DNA of 64,000 bases from PoT sp049331405 (GCF_049331405.1 NZ_CP186274.1:4588001-4652000), one strand, 5' to 3'. Counted from the stretch's first letter, positions 9,173-18,446 are shown. Translations and numbers: made by a program. The notes: generated by a model from the letters alone, not told the origin.

Positions 9173-11002
9173 TCAACTTCCCGAAGGTCGGGGCTTGTCG
9201 GGCGAGACGTTCATCGCCGACTTGCCGGTGTCGTTGCGTGAGTTGCGCTCGATCTTCGGCTTGGAGACACGTCCGCTGGCCGCGTAAAGGTAGACGAGTT
9301 TCAGGTCGGCGGCGAGTTGTTGGCTCGCGGAGTCCTTTTCCGCCTTCACGATGGCCCCTTGCAATCCGCCGCTCCGGGTCAACGCGGCTGCAAAGCGCTC
9401 ACCCGCCCACCATTCTCGCATGCCAATGTCCGTCGCCGCGCCCAGTTGCTGATGGCAAGTGCGGCAATCCTTCGTCCTGGCCGCCACGACACCAAGTTCG
9501 ATGACCCGGCCGTAATGTTCCGCCGCACGCTGGTCATCGCCTGTTCCTTCCAGGGCTCGTGCCATGGCCTTGGCATATCGGTGATCGTCGCAGGTTTCCG
9601 GGTTCAGGGAGATTATGACCTTCTTGGATAGGGCATGGAGTGCGGCATATCCCTCGGCGCGGGCCTCGGTGTTGAGGCCGACGTCGCGGAGCAGGCTCGC
9701 GAGTTGGGCCCGCACATGCGCCGGTTCCTCGCTCCAGACCTCCTCGCTCGTGAGTTGACGCTCTTCGGGGCCGCATTGCAGCGAGGTTCGAAGCTCGGTG
9801 ACGAACTCGGCCGTGAGGAGCCGCTGGCAAAGCTTCTTGATCGATTCATCCTTGGTCGTCTTCAAGACCCTGCGGAGAATCGGCTCGACGTAGCGCCCCT
9901 GGGCCTTAAGATAGTCGAAGGCCTCGGAGCGGCAGCCCGGATCCTTGCCCATGAGGTCCTGCACAGCCTTCTCGGCGAGTTGCTCCCGCTCGGGCGTGAG
10001 CATCTCAAGCCGCCCGACCATGACCCGTACCAATTCCTTCGGCTTGGGGGTGATCGTCATCGGGATGAACTCATCGGTCCAGCGCTGGGGCAGGACGAAG
10101 AGGGCCCGGGTCCCCTCGGTCTTGAAGTAGCTCTGCTTCCAGGTGTTGACCATCGCCCTGGCCTCTTTGAGATAGAGCCCGCTCTCGACCAGGCGCTTGA
10201 CGAGTTCGTCGCCGACGGCCTTGGCGAACTCCTCCAGGGGCAAGGCTTTCGCCATGTCGGGGATGATCCCCTTGATATCCTCGCCGACGCCGAGTGTTGG
10301 CCTGTATGCAAAGGCCCCCTTGCCGTTCTCGACCCGCAGGACGAAGACGTGCTTGACGTCGGTCTGGCCGTCGATCGTCGAGGTCAGCGTCCCGCCCGCC
10401 TGCGAGGTCATCTTGATGGGCAGAGGCACGGTCCCGAGTCCGCGATAGAAGAGGTATCGCTCGGTCTCGATCCCCTTGGGCCCGCCCGTCTGGACGAAGG
10501 CCGCGTCTACGTCCCTGGCATAGTTCCAGAGCGCGTCGGCCGATGTGGCAGGCAATGCAAGGGTTTCGTCCTTCGCGCTCGGAGGGATGACCTTGGCAAG
10601 CCAGACGATCCGGCCGGCCTGGGGCGCGTCGCCGGTCGGTGTCGCGGCGAGTGCCGGCCAGACCCCGGCCGCGGCCGGGAACCACTGGGTCCAGAGCCCG
10701 CGCGGGAACTTGACCTCGACGCGTACCCTGGCCTCGTTCGGCGTGTAGAAATAGATGACGGGCGTCTCCCCCTTGAGGAAGATCGACCTCGGGTGGAGTT
10801 GGTCGCGGGCCCTCGAATGGACGAAATGCGGGAGCGGATGTTCCTCGTGATACATTCCGTCGAGGGAGACCCCGTCCGACCCGCTCATGGCCAGGAACGT
10901 CCCCCACTCGTGAACGACCATATCCTTGCCGGTCGGCACCGGCGGAGCCGCCCCCATCAGCATAAGCACCGCGGGGACCAGCCAACGGAAGACCTGGCGC
11001 AT
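9173..11002 (-). CDS. Secreted protein of unknown function with one CxxCH motif
   Basis: A 609-residue protein with an N-terminal signal sequence (FRWLVPAVLMLMGAAPPVP). The first 250 residues (starting KDMVVHEWGTFLAMSG) resemble conserved planctomycete proteins with no assigned role. Around residue 530 the sequence DCRTCHQQL supplies a single CxxCH that could bind heme c covalently. Between them lie helical segments (LMGKDPGCRSEAFDYL and similar) that may be HEAT-like. MRQVFRW at 11002 is preferred to the upstream in-frame start at 11077 because it puts the signal peptide at the N-terminus. It lies 92 bases upstream of the sigma factor gene and may be cotranscribed. Function unknown. Confidence 0.75.
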   Translation of the reverse strand: MRQVFRWLVPAVLMLMGAAPPVPTGKDMVVHEWGTFLAMSGSDGVSLDGMYHEEHPLPHFVHSRARDQLHPRSIFLKGETPVIYFYTPNEARVRVEVKFPRGLWTQWFPAAAGVWPALAATPTGDAPQAGRIVWLAKVIPPSAKDETLALPATSADALWNYARDVDAAFVQTGGPKGIETERYLFYRGLGTVPLPIKMTSQAGGTLTSTIDGQTDVKHVFVLRVENGKGAFAYRPTLGVGEDIKGIIPDMAKALPLEEFAKAVGDELVKRLVESGLYLKEARAMVNTWKQSYFKTEGTRALFVLPQRWTDEFIPMTITPKPKELVRVMVGRLEMLTPEREQLAEKAVQDLMGKDPGCRSEAFDYLKAQGRYVEPILRRVLKTTKDESIKKLCQRLLTAEFVTELRTSLQCGPEERQLTSEEVWSEEPAHVRAQLASLLRDVGLNTEARAEGYAALHALSKKVIISLNPETCDDHRYAKAMARALEGTGDDQRAAEHYGRVIELGVVAARTKDCRTCHQQLGAATDIGMREWWAGERFAAALTRSGGLQGAIVKAEKDSASQQLAADLKLVYLYAASGRVSKPKIERNSRNDTGKSAMNVSPDKPRPSGS

Positions 11003-11279
11003 CGCTGCCTCCTCCCGATTCCTCGCGCCCGGAGGCGCCAGCGAGCCTCGATCCGACCCGGCCAACCGCAAGGCCACACCGTCGTCTCGATCATCCCGCT
11101 AAAGGCATGGGCGAAGGATCTCCTGGGGGAGAGCGCGCGTCTTCGAGATTTTCCAGGTTGCGTTCGCGATGAGCCTCCATGCATCATCCGCCTGGGATCG
11201 AACGAATAGGTCGGTTAGAATCATGTCGAGAACAAATGGCCGGCGGTCAACCGGTCATGGCAAAGAGTGGAGAAGTGGG

Positions 11280-11654
11280 ATGACGCACTTCCCGACGCTC
11301 GCCCGTGCCTCTCGCCTGTTCCAACGCTGGATCACGAGGCGCCTACTCATCCGCCTCGCGGCGATCGTCGTCATCCTCTATGGGACGTTCCTCGTCGGCT
11401 CCTACTGGCTCAAGGCCAGAGCCGCTCGCTTCAGGCGCATTGCCGCAGAGCACGTTGTGCCCTTTCCTGGGGATGGGGAGTTCGGCGTGATCAGCGGCCA
11501 CGAAGGCGACGATCGCATCCACTATTTCGTCAATGGCAAGGAGATCCCTTACGATGTCGTCGATCGGCATCTCTGGCATTTGAGGCTCCAGAAGAAATAC
11601 CTGGATGCCTCCCTACGTCCCTGGCTGCCCGTCGAACCTGACCCTCCCCCTTGA
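11280..11654 (+). CDS. Small membrane-anchored protein, unknown function
   Basis: A 124-residue protein with one predicted transmembrane helix at about residues 20-45 (LIRLAAIVVILYGTFLVG) followed by a soluble tail of about 75 residues ending in Pro-rich PVEPDPPP. The ATG at 11280 follows AGAAGTGG, a usable ribosome binding site; in-frame codons reach back to 11169 but would place the helix inside. No family is recognised. It ends 33 bases before the macro-domain gene, so the two may be cotranscribed. Confidence 0.55.
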   Translation: MTHFPTLARASRLFQRWITRRLLIRLAAIVVILYGTFLVGSYWLKARAARFRRIAAEHVVPFPGDGEFGVISGHEGDDRIHYFVNGKEIPYDVVDRHLWHLRLQKKYLDASLRPWLPVEPDPPP

Positions 11655-11686
11655 CGCCTTGTTTCGTGGACAAGAGTGACAACATC

Positions 11687-12157
11687 ATGAGTTCCATCAA
11701 ATATACGCAGGGCGATGCGACTCAACCCCAGGGCCAGGGCAACAAGATCATCGCCCACATCTGCAACGATCTCGGCGGCTGGGGCAAAGGCTTCGTCCTC
11801 GCCGTCTCGAAGCGGTGGAAAGGCCCAGAGGACGCGTATCGTGCCTGGCACAAGGCCCGATCCGACAATGATTTCAAGCTCGGCGCAATCCAGATCGTCC
11901 AGGTCCAGCTCTACATCTGGGTCGCCAACATGATCGGCCAGCGAGGCATGAAAACCGGTTCGAAAGGCCCGCCAATCCGCTACGACGCCGTACGCGAATG
12001 CCTCAAAAGTCTCGCGCAGCAAGCCAAGCCGTTGAACGCGAGCCTTCACATGCCCCGGATCGGCTGTGGCCTGGCCGGCGGGCGTTGGGAGGAGATCGAA
12101 CCGATCCTGCAGGAGGAACTTGCGGGGTTCGACGTGACGGTCTACGACTTCGGTTGA
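11687..12157 (+). CDS. Macro domain protein (ADP-ribose binding/hydrolase)
   Basis: A 156-residue single-domain macro protein. Characteristic stretches are YTQGDATQP at the first strand, IIAHICNDLGGWGKGFVLAV as the ADP-ribose loop, WVANMIGQRG, and the C-terminal MPRIGCGLAGGRWEEIEPIL with the phosphate-binding GCGLAGG. This matches the Poa1/TARG1-like subgroup that removes ADP-ribose from phosphate or carboxyl groups, or hydrolyses ADP-ribose-1''-phosphate. The ATG at 11687 is used; a TTG 12 codons upstream is in frame but has no support. No ADP-ribosyltransferase partner is seen next to it. Confidence 0.9.
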   Translation: MSSIKYTQGDATQPQGQGNKIIAHICNDLGGWGKGFVLAVSKRWKGPEDAYRAWHKARSDNDFKLGAIQIVQVQLYIWVANMIGQRGMKTGSKGPPIRYDAVRECLKSLAQQAKPLNASLHMPRIGCGLAGGRWEEIEPILQEELAGFDVTVYDFG

Positions 12158-12321
12158 AGCCCAGGCTCTGTCGGCATCACTTCCGGAAAGGTGCGTCGGT
12201 TTCCAGGCCCTTCGACCGCTGAATCGTCATCAGCTGAGAATCTTCGGAAATCCACGGATCCAAACCGAGCCCGACGGGCAGTATCTCCACAGATGCAATA
12301 CGACGGCCAAGGGCCTTTACG

Positions 12322-14184
12322 ATGCGAGCGGGATGCAATTCGGCTTATACGGCGGACTTGAGTCATCTCTTCAGTCACGGCACCGCCCCTCTGGGCGACC
12401 GTGAGTTGCTCGATCGCTTCCTCGCCGATCGGGATCAGGCGGCGTTCGAAACCCTGCTCGCGAGGCATGGGCCGATGGTGCTTGGGGTCTGTCGTCGTCT
12501 GACGAACAGCACGAGCGACGCCGACGATGCCTTCCAGGCCACCTTCCTGATCCTCGTCCGGAAGGGCCCGGGGATCCGCGACGCGAACCGCCTCGGCCCC
12601 TGGCTCTACGGCGTGGCCGCGAGGGTCGCGACGAAGGCACGAGCCCAGGATGCGAAGCGTCGGCAACGCTTATCGAGGCTCTGCCAGGGTGAGGAAGGCG
12701 GCGTTTCTTACGAGACGTCCAACTCCGAACTGCTCGACATCAGGCCGATCCTCGACGCGGAACTGGCCCGGATCCCCACCAAGCTCCGCGACGTCCTGGT
12801 CCTCTGCCTGCTCGAGGACGTCACCGCCCAGGAGGCTTCCGACCGGCTCGGCTGCCCGCTCGGGACGGTCAAGAGTCGGCTGGCCCGAGGCATCGAGGCG
12901 CTCCGCTCGCGCCTGGTCCGCCGCGGGATCGCGTCGGCCGTCGCCTTGCTTGCATCGTCGAGGGCGTTCTCGGATCAGGTCCCCGAGCCTCTGGCCCGGA
13001 CGACCCTGAGCCTGGCCGCCGGCAGTTCGGCCGTCGTCGCCCCGAGCGTCGCCATCCTCACGAAAGGAGTTGCCTCCGCCATGCTTCCCCGACTCTCCGT
13101 CTCTGCCTCATTACTCCTCGGCAGCCTGACCCTCGCTGGCCTGGGGACGATGTTATGGACCAGGTCACCCGCCAACGCGCAGTTAACGGAGAATGGCACG
13201 TCTGCCGACAGCAGGCAGGCGAAGGATTTCACGCCTCGCCAGGTCTCCGAGAGAAACACGAGGCATATCCTCCTTGCGTTCCACAACTACTATTCCGCGA
13301 ATGAGCACTTCCCGGCGATGGCGATCTATGGCTCCAACGGGCAACCGCTACTCAGTTGGAGAGTCGCGCTACTCCCCTATCTCGAGCAGGGAGAGTTGTA
13401 CAATCAGTTCCACCTGGGCGAGCCCTGGGATAGCCCGCACAACAAGGCACTGATCGCCCGGATGCCGGACGTCTTCAAGACTCCCGATGCGCCGGCCCCA
13501 GACGGGGAATCGCGCCTCCGCGGCTTCATCGGCGATGGGGCGATGTTCGACGGAGCGGAGGGTGTGAGTATCCCAGACGTGACGGATGGTACATCAAACA
13601 CTCTCTTACTCGCCTCGGCCAAGGTGCCGACCATCTGGACCAAGCCCGGCGAACTCGTCTTCGAGCCTGGCAAGCCGATGCCGCTGCTGAACGACGCCGA
13701 ACCCAATTCCTGCATGGTCGGCCTTTGCGATGGCGCGGTCCGATACATTTCACCTCGGGACTGGATACTCCTCGCGAACGTCCTGACTCGCGGCGGTGGC
13801 GAAATCATCCAATGGCCCGTCGTGAACGACTCTCCCGTACCGCCCCTGTCCAACACCCCTCCCCTCGCCCCGCCGCGGCCTCGTGCGGGTAGGAATGGCA
13901 GGATGGCCGGGGGCATGGCGATGATGGCAGCGGCAGGAGAGAGTGGCCCCGTCCCCCCCTCGACTCCCCCCATGATGGGCATGACGGCAGCGGCCGGAGG
14001 GGGCCCTGCCCCGACTGCCCCCTTGATGGGCATGACGGCAGCGGCCGGAGGGGGCGGCCCCGGACCTGCCCCGACTGCCCACGTCGCTTCTCCGATCGAA
14101 GAGCGTCTCCAAAGGCTCGAAGACAAGCTCGACCGCATCATCGAGCGACTTGACGCCGAGGCTCGCGGTGTGCCCAAGCGTTGA
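12322..14184 (+). CDS. ECF sigma factor fused to membrane helix and DUF1559 domain
   Basis: A 620-residue fusion. Residues about 30-205 are an ECF sigma factor: region 2 (LLARHGPMVLGVCRRL, DADDAFQATFLILVRK, GPWLYGVAARVATKAR) and region 4 (LVLCLLEDVTAQEASDRLGCPLG, VKSRLARG). Residues about 250-275 are hydrophobic (LSVSASLLLGSLTLAGLGTML), a likely membrane anchor. A DUF1559 segment follows (HILLAFHNYYSAN, LLSWRVALLPYLEQGELYNQF, DGTSNTLLL, and CDGAVRYIS near the end). The tail is Pro/Gly/Met-rich with a 17-residue repeat, then a short coiled coil (ERLQRLEDKLDRIIERL). DUF1559 proteins are otherwise pilin-like secreted proteins, so the fusion would put a sigma factor and an extracytoplasmic domain in one chain. 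Confidence 0.88.
   Translation: MRAGCNSAYTADLSHLFSHGTAPLGDRELLDRFLADRDQAAFETLLARHGPMVLGVCRRLTNSTSDADDAFQATFLILVRKGPGIRDANRLGPWLYGVAARVATKARAQDAKRRQRLSRLCQGEEGGVSYETSNSELLDIRPILDAELARIPTKLRDVLVLCLLEDVTAQEASDRLGCPLGTVKSRLARGIEALRSRLVRRGIASAVALLASSRAFSDQVPEPLARTTLSLAAGSSAVVAPSVAILTKGVASAMLPRLSVSASLLLGSLTLAGLGTMLWTRSPANAQLTENGTSADSRQAKDFTPRQVSERNTRHILLAFHNYYSANEHFPAMAIYGSNGQPLLSWRVALLPYLEQGELYNQFHLGEPWDSPHNKALIARMPDVFKTPDAPAPDGESRLRGFIGDGAMFDGAEGVSIPDVTDGTSNTLLLASAKVPTIWTKPGELVFEPGKPMPLLNDAEPNSCMVGLCDGAVRYISPRDWILLANVLTRGGGEIIQWPVVNDSPVPPLSNTPPLAPPRPRAGRNGRMAGGMAMMAAAGESGPVPPSTPPMMGMTAAAGGGPAPTAPLMGMTAAAGGGGPGPAPTAHVASPIEERLQRLEDKLDRIIERLDAEARGVPKR
13973..14080 (+). repeat. 51-bp period tandem repeat inside the sigma-DUF1559 gene
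   Basis: A 31-base block at 13973-14003 recurs exactly at 14024-14054, and CCTGCCCCGACTGCCC follows both copies (the second shifted by 9 bases). The protein repeat is MGMTAAAGGG-PAPTA. A decayed third copy is visible about 50 bases upstream. The low-complexity linker separates DUF1559 from the terminal coiled coil and is probably prone to length change. Confidence 0.8.
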
Positions 14185-14214
14185 GCCTTCTCAATCTAAA
14201 GCGAATCCAACGAA

Positions 14215-14246
14215 GCCGTCGGCCGTCCCCAGGAACGGCCGACGGC
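14215..14246 (+). terminator. Hairpin terminator after the sigma-DUF1559 gene
   Basis: GCCGTCGGCCGT and ACGGCCGACGGC make a 12-bp perfect stem around CCCCAGGA, 30 bases after the stop codon, followed by CTTAAACGTTT. The T run is weak, but position and stem make an intrinsic terminator likely. Confidence 0.65.
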
Positions 14247-14359
14247 CTTAAACGTTTGACACGATGTGTCGCGCAACTGGTAAACACGACCGAACTCGAT
14301 AATGATCGAGTCTTGCGCTTAATCCGCAACTTAGTTAACCTCGCGGATCGAACTAAATC

Positions 14360-14983
14360 ATGCTGGAAGCGGTCGTCTTCGACCTCTACGGCACCTTGCT
14401 CCGGCTCGACCGCGATTCGAAGCCCTTCCTGCGTTTCGCGCGAGCCGTCTGCCCCGAAGCCCCTCGGAGCGTCGTTGTTCAATCGCTCCTCTTGGAGTCG
14501 CGAGACATCGGCGACTTCGCGAAACGCATCGGATTCGAAACATTTTTGGATACCACGATACTCGATTCCGACCTGCGGGAGGACCTTCGCTCGGCTCGGT
14601 TATTTGCGGACGCCGTCGCGACTCTCGCCGATCTCAAGTCACGCGGATTGAGGCTCGGCCTTATCTCGAATCTGGCGAGCCCTTACAAACAACCGTTCCT
14701 GAGTTCCGCCCTGGCGATCTATTTCGACTCGCTCGAATTCTCCTGCGATGCCGGGCTCCGCAAGCCCGACCCGCTCTTCTTTCAACGAGCCCTATCAGCC
14801 CTGGACGTCGAGCCGCGAAAGTCCCTGATGGTCGGAGATAACCTTCGCTCCGACTATGACGGTGCCTTATCAATCGGGATGCAAGCCATACTGTTGAATC
14901 GTGGCGACCAAGCGATTTCTCCGAGGGTCCCCGCGATCAAAACCCTGCGGGAGATCCTGGATGACCCACAAGTCCCCGGCTAG
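14360..14983 (+). CDS. HAD superfamily hydrolase
   Basis: A 207-residue HAD phosphatase-type protein. Motif I is VVFDLYGTLL at residues 5-14 with the nucleophile Asp but Tyr-Gly-Thr instead of the more common Asp-Gly-Thr; the second Asp is therefore absent, as in many HAD members of the haloacid dehalogenase/epoxide hydrolase branch. Motif II is LGLISNLASPY, Lys in LRKPDPLFF is motif III, and MVGDNLRSDYDGAL is motif IV. The alpha-helical cap lies between motifs I and II. Substrate unknown. The start follows an AT-richer leader with no good ribosome binding site, and the neighbouring MarR gene converges on it. Confidence 0.85.
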   Translation: MLEAVVFDLYGTLLRLDRDSKPFLRFARAVCPEAPRSVVVQSLLLESRDIGDFAKRIGFETFLDTTILDSDLREDLRSARLFADAVATLADLKSRGLRLGLISNLASPYKQPFLSSALAIYFDSLEFSCDAGLRKPDPLFFQRALSALDVEPRKSLMVGDNLRSDYDGALSIGMQAILLNRGDQAISPRVPAIKTLREILDDPQVPG

Positions 14984-15084
14984 AAGCATTTTCACATTTT
15001 CCGATGTTTTGACATGCGGATCCTCTCAAGCGACATGACGGATGGCCTCGTTGATACCGGTTTGAATCGGTCATCGAGGACCGT

Positions 15085-15501
15085 TCAGCTCGCATCACCT
15101 ATCTTCTGCAGGATCCGAATCAGGGTGTCCCGCTCGACCGTGGTCAATCGCTTGAGCCTCGAGGCGAAGGCTCCTTCGAGGATCATCCTGGCCTCGGCGA
15201 CGGCCTCGCGCCCCTTAGGGGTCATCGTCAGGAAGAAGCGGCGGAGGTCGCCCGGCTCGAGGGAACGCGTGAGGAAGGCCCCGGCCTCGAGCCGCTTGAT
15301 GAGGAACGTGATCGAGGGCTTGGGGAGCATCAGCTTGCGGGCGAGGTCGGCGGGATAAGGTGACGCGTCCAGGTCATTGAGGAGGAAGAACTCCTTCATC
15401 TCCAGCCCGACGGCACGGATGCGGGGTTCCGCTTCGGCCAGGATCGCCTGGAGCACGTGCAGGTGGCCGAAGAACAGGTCCAGAGACGCGGAGTCCGACA
15501 T
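15085..15501 (-). CDS. MarR family transcriptional regulator
   Basis: A 138-residue winged-helix protein of MarR type: dimerisation helix at the N-terminus (LDLFFGHLHVLQAILAE), recognition region LMLPKPSITFLIKRLEAGAFLTR, then the wing LEPGDLRRFFLTMTPKGREAV, and a C-terminal helix pair. The DxR signature of the wing (GDLRR) is intact. It has no divergent partner within 130 bases, so its targets are not evident; the DUF2252 gene lies upstream on the same strand. Confidence 0.88.
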   Translation of the reverse strand: MSDSASLDLFFGHLHVLQAILAEAEPRIRAVGLEMKEFFLLNDLDASPYPADLARKLMLPKPSITFLIKRLEAGAFLTRSLEPGDLRRFFLTMTPKGREAVAEARMILEGAFASRLKRLTTVERDTLIRILQKIGDAS

Positions 15502-15636
15502 TGAGGATCACCAGGGGCCGGCGGGGGCGTTCTCCTTTCGAACTCTACAATAAGAATCCGCCGGCGCCTTTGATCTGTCCAAAGTTCCAGGAAACTTGCA
15601 GCGAAACAGCACATCCGATCAAAAGCCTTCGATCGG

Positions 15637-16899
15637 TTAACAGGAAGCGGATTTCACCTCGACGCCAGATTTCTTCTTGAATGGAGCGGCCTCGACGAAG
15701 GCCTTACGTTCGCGACGCGTGACCTCGGCGTAACGGACGGCAGAGGCGATCACGGCGTCGAGGCCAGGCCCTTTCGCCCAGTCGCTCAAATCGCGCGAGC
15801 GGTCGATCTCGCCGACGCGGCTACCTCGGACGTGGGCCCAGCCAACCAGACGACCCGCGATAGCGACCGCTCGTCGAAGCTTACCTGGCTGCTCTCGGAG
15901 TTCGTCCAGACCCGAGCGATTCTCCTCGGGGATGAGTTCACGCATCCGGTAGAGTTCGCCCGCGAGTTCGATCACGTCGAGCTTTGCGGTGGGCCGTGAC
16001 TGGAGCAGGCGCTCGGCCATGACGGCCCTCCTCGCGCCCGAGCCGCCATCCTGGAGTTGGATCTCGGTCGAGGAGCAACCGAGCAGGGCCGACTTCTGCG
16101 CCTGCTTGATGTCCAGGAGCCAGTTCCCGTCGGGCGAGCCTACCCCCTGGACCAGGACGGCATAGCGCTTCAAGCCAAGGCTGCCGGTGCCGGCGACGCG
16201 GAAGGCGACGTCGATCGCCTCGAATGCCTCAGGACTCGGTTTCGAACGGCTGTAGGCTTTGAGAGCCTCTGTGATCTGGTTCCTCGTGTCCGAGGAGACT
16301 TTCAAGAACCGTTTCGGCCTGAGTACGATGCGCCTTACGCCTTCCGTCGTCAGCTCCGTGAAGCGATCCAGGAACCTGGCTGATCCTTGTTTCGTGGGAC
16401 GTTGCAGCAGGTTCCAGATAGGCCCGCGCGATGTCCCCAGCGCCATCTCGCCGACGTGTCCCGTCCGGACCGATTTCGTGACGGTGGCCCTGTAGCGGTC
16501 GAGGAAAGTCAGGACCATCCGCATGGCCTGCACCGGGCTCAGCTTCCAGAGTTGGGCCGCGAGGAGGATGCTCGTCGTGCAGCGCACCAGGTCGAGGGAG
16601 CACGGAGCCACCAGGGCCTCGTCGAAGTCGTTGATGTCGTAGAGGACCGCCCCGTCGTCGGTGCGATAGGCCCCGAAGTTCTCGAGGTGCAAGTCCCCGC
16701 AGATCAGGATCGAAGGCCCCGGATCCTGCGGCCCGAGTCGCGACCAGTGATGGGCGAAGATGTGGTCGGTGCCTCGCAAGAATGCGAAGGCGTCCTCCGA
16801 CATCCGCCGATACTTGCGGTTCACCAGTTCCGGGATCCGATCGCGGTTGAACTCGAGGATCATCTCGACCGTGGCCGCCGCCGAGTGGGAATGCGTCAA
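15637..16899 (-). CDS. DUF2252 family protein (kinase-like fold)
   Basis: A 420-residue DUF2252 protein. Recognisable segments are FNRDRIPELVNRKYRRM near the N-terminus, FLRGTDHIFAHHW, and the strongly conserved ILICGDLHLENFGAY followed by YDINDFDEALVAPCSLDLVR, which resemble the catalytic loop and metal-binding Asp of aminoglycoside phosphotransferase-like kinases. The C-terminal half has GNWLLDIKQAQKSAL. Length is typical for the family. Its substrate is not known. It stands alone between the MarR gene and the DUF4291 gene with about 135 and 210 bases on either side. Confidence 0.85.
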   Translation of the reverse strand: MTHSHSAAATVEMILEFNRDRIPELVNRKYRRMSEDAFAFLRGTDHIFAHHWSRLGPQDPGPSILICGDLHLENFGAYRTDDGAVLYDINDFDEALVAPCSLDLVRCTTSILLAAQLWKLSPVQAMRMVLTFLDRYRATVTKSVRTGHVGEMALGTSRGPIWNLLQRPTKQGSARFLDRFTELTTEGVRRIVLRPKRFLKVSSDTRNQITEALKAYSRSKPSPEAFEAIDVAFRVAGTGSLGLKRYAVLVQGVGSPDGNWLLDIKQAQKSALLGCSSTEIQLQDGGSGARRAVMAERLLQSRPTAKLDVIELAGELYRMRELIPEENRSGLDELREQPGKLRRAVAIAGRLVGWAHVRGSRVGEIDRSRDLSDWAKGPGLDAVIASAVRYAEVTRRERKAFVEAAPFKKKSGVEVKSASC

Positions 16900-17108
16900 C
16901 GCTGTCCCTCCCCTTCTCCGACCTATGGCACGACGGACTCCTGAAATGGACCCGCCTCATGCTTCAGCATCTGTCGGAACGCTTCGGAAATCCAGCGGGA
17001 AGGCTCGCAACCCACGGAATGGGCCCGAACCCCGAATCATAGCCCCCTGTCCGATCCTAGAACGACTCGGCTTGAGATCGAAATCAACAAAGTCTCTGAT
17101 CGAAGGCC

Positions 17109-17735
17109 ATGACACTCCTTACCCAACTTTATATTCAGCAGAAGAAGCACTGGCCCTCCGAAGGGCATCACATCCTGGCCCAGTATGATGCCGAGTCCAT
17201 CGTCATCTATCAGGCCTATCATCCCGCAATCGGCCGATTCGCCGCCGAACATGGCCATTTCGGGGGAGGCTTCGACTTCGGGAGGATGAGTTGGGTGAAG
17301 CCCAACTTCCTCTGGATGATGTACCGCTCGGGCTGGGGGACGAAGGAGAATCAAGAAGTCACTCTTGCGATCCGGCTCAAACGTACGGCGTTCGACGAGA
17401 TCCTCAGACTCGCGGTCCACAGTTCGTTCGTGCCGGCAGCCTACTCCGATCACGAAAGCTGGAAACGAGCCGTGGCCAGGTCGAACGTCCGCCTCCAGTG
17501 GGATCCCGACCACGATCCCGCGGGCAACCGCCAGTCCAGGCGAGCGATCCAACTCGGCCTGCGCGGCGATGTGCTTCGTCGATACTCCGACGAGTGGATT
17601 CTTGAGATCCAGGACATTTCCGAGTTCGTGAGCCAGCAACGCGCCAATGCCGTTGCGCCCTATCTCGACCTCGTCATACCGCTCGAAGAAGTCTATCCGG
17701 TGACCGACGCCGACGTCGTCAGCAAATTCCAGTAG
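17109..17735 (+). CDS. DUF4291 family protein
   Basis: A 208-residue DUF4291 protein with the family's opening pattern ILAQYDAESIVIYQAYHP, then GFDFGRMSWVKPNFLWMMYRSGWG and EVTLAIRLKRTAFDEIL, and VRLQWDPDHDP later. The N-terminal 20 residues before the first conserved strand are longer than usual, so an internal start cannot be excluded. Biochemical function of the family is not established to my knowledge. It is flanked by divergent DUF2252 and a convergent NTF2-like gene. Confidence 0.8.
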   Translation: MTLLTQLYIQQKKHWPSEGHHILAQYDAESIVIYQAYHPAIGRFAAEHGHFGGGFDFGRMSWVKPNFLWMMYRSGWGTKENQEVTLAIRLKRTAFDEILRLAVHSSFVPAAYSDHESWKRAVARSNVRLQWDPDHDPAGNRQSRRAIQLGLRGDVLRRYSDEWILEIQDISEFVSQQRANAVAPYLDLVIPLEEVYPVTDADVVSKFQ

Positions 17736-17921
17736 CCGGATGCTGATCCCAGCAACAATCCATTAAACCCAGGCATTTTCACAACCCCTAGGAACCTGGG
17801 CGGTTCGGGGCCTTGGTTCGGTGATCTCTTCGTGTGCGACGAGTATCGATAAGATCCCGATCGCAGAGTTGAAGATGGGAGTCGGCGCCTGGCCGAGCGA
17901 TCGGACAGGCCTCGCGACGAA

Positions 17922-18446
17922 TCACTCAGGAAGTTCATTGCAGGAGGACGAACTCGAGCCCTCGCCGAGGGGCAGTAGGGCTTGCAATTCCTCGGTCAAT
18001 TGAGCGGCCAGTTCCGGGCATCCGTGGAAAGCGGCCGGCGTAGTCTGCAAGGCGGCGGCGAGCCACACTCCTTCGGTCTGGACGGCGGTCATGACCTGCA
18101 CGGCGTTCACATTCGGGATCAGTTCTGACTTCCCGCGCGGCATCATGCCGACCACCGCATGCAGGGTCGCGACCTCGGGCGTGAGGGACCGCACGCTCCG
18201 AACGATCGAGAGGAACAAGCCCGTGGGGTATTCGGCGAAGATCGTCGCGAGGGTCGATTCGACCTCGGCCCGATCGACCATCTGACTCCCATCGAAGCCC
18301 ACGAGAAGGCAATTCTTGCGGAATGAGGCGGCCAGGTCTGCCGCATCCTGGTTGTTCCAGGCGTCGAGGATCCGCTGATAGAGGGCTCGGATGGCGGTCT
18401 CAGCGACCGGATCGATGCCTTCAATGCCTGGCGTTTCGAGTCCCAT
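17922..18446 (-). CDS. SgcJ/EcaC-type NTF2-like (SnoaL/DUF4440) protein
   Basis: A 174-residue protein with the SgcJ/EcaC pattern: helix AIRALYQRILDAWNNQDAADLAASF, strand FVGFDG region (LLVGFDGSQMVDRAEVES), IFAEYPTGLFLSIVRSV and LHAVVGMMPRGKSELIPNV. The fold is a cone-shaped NTF2-like barrel with a pocket; members of this group have no fixed reaction. The Ser-rich tail (SSSSSCNELPE) extends past the domain. No operon partner. Confidence 0.8.
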   Translation of the reverse strand: MGLETPGIEGIDPVAETAIRALYQRILDAWNNQDAADLAASFRKNCLLVGFDGSQMVDRAEVESTLATIFAEYPTGLFLSIVRSVRSLTPEVATLHAVVGMMPRGKSELIPNVNAVQVMTAVQTEGVWLAAALQTTPAAFHGCPELAAQLTEELQALLPLGEGSSSSSCNELPE

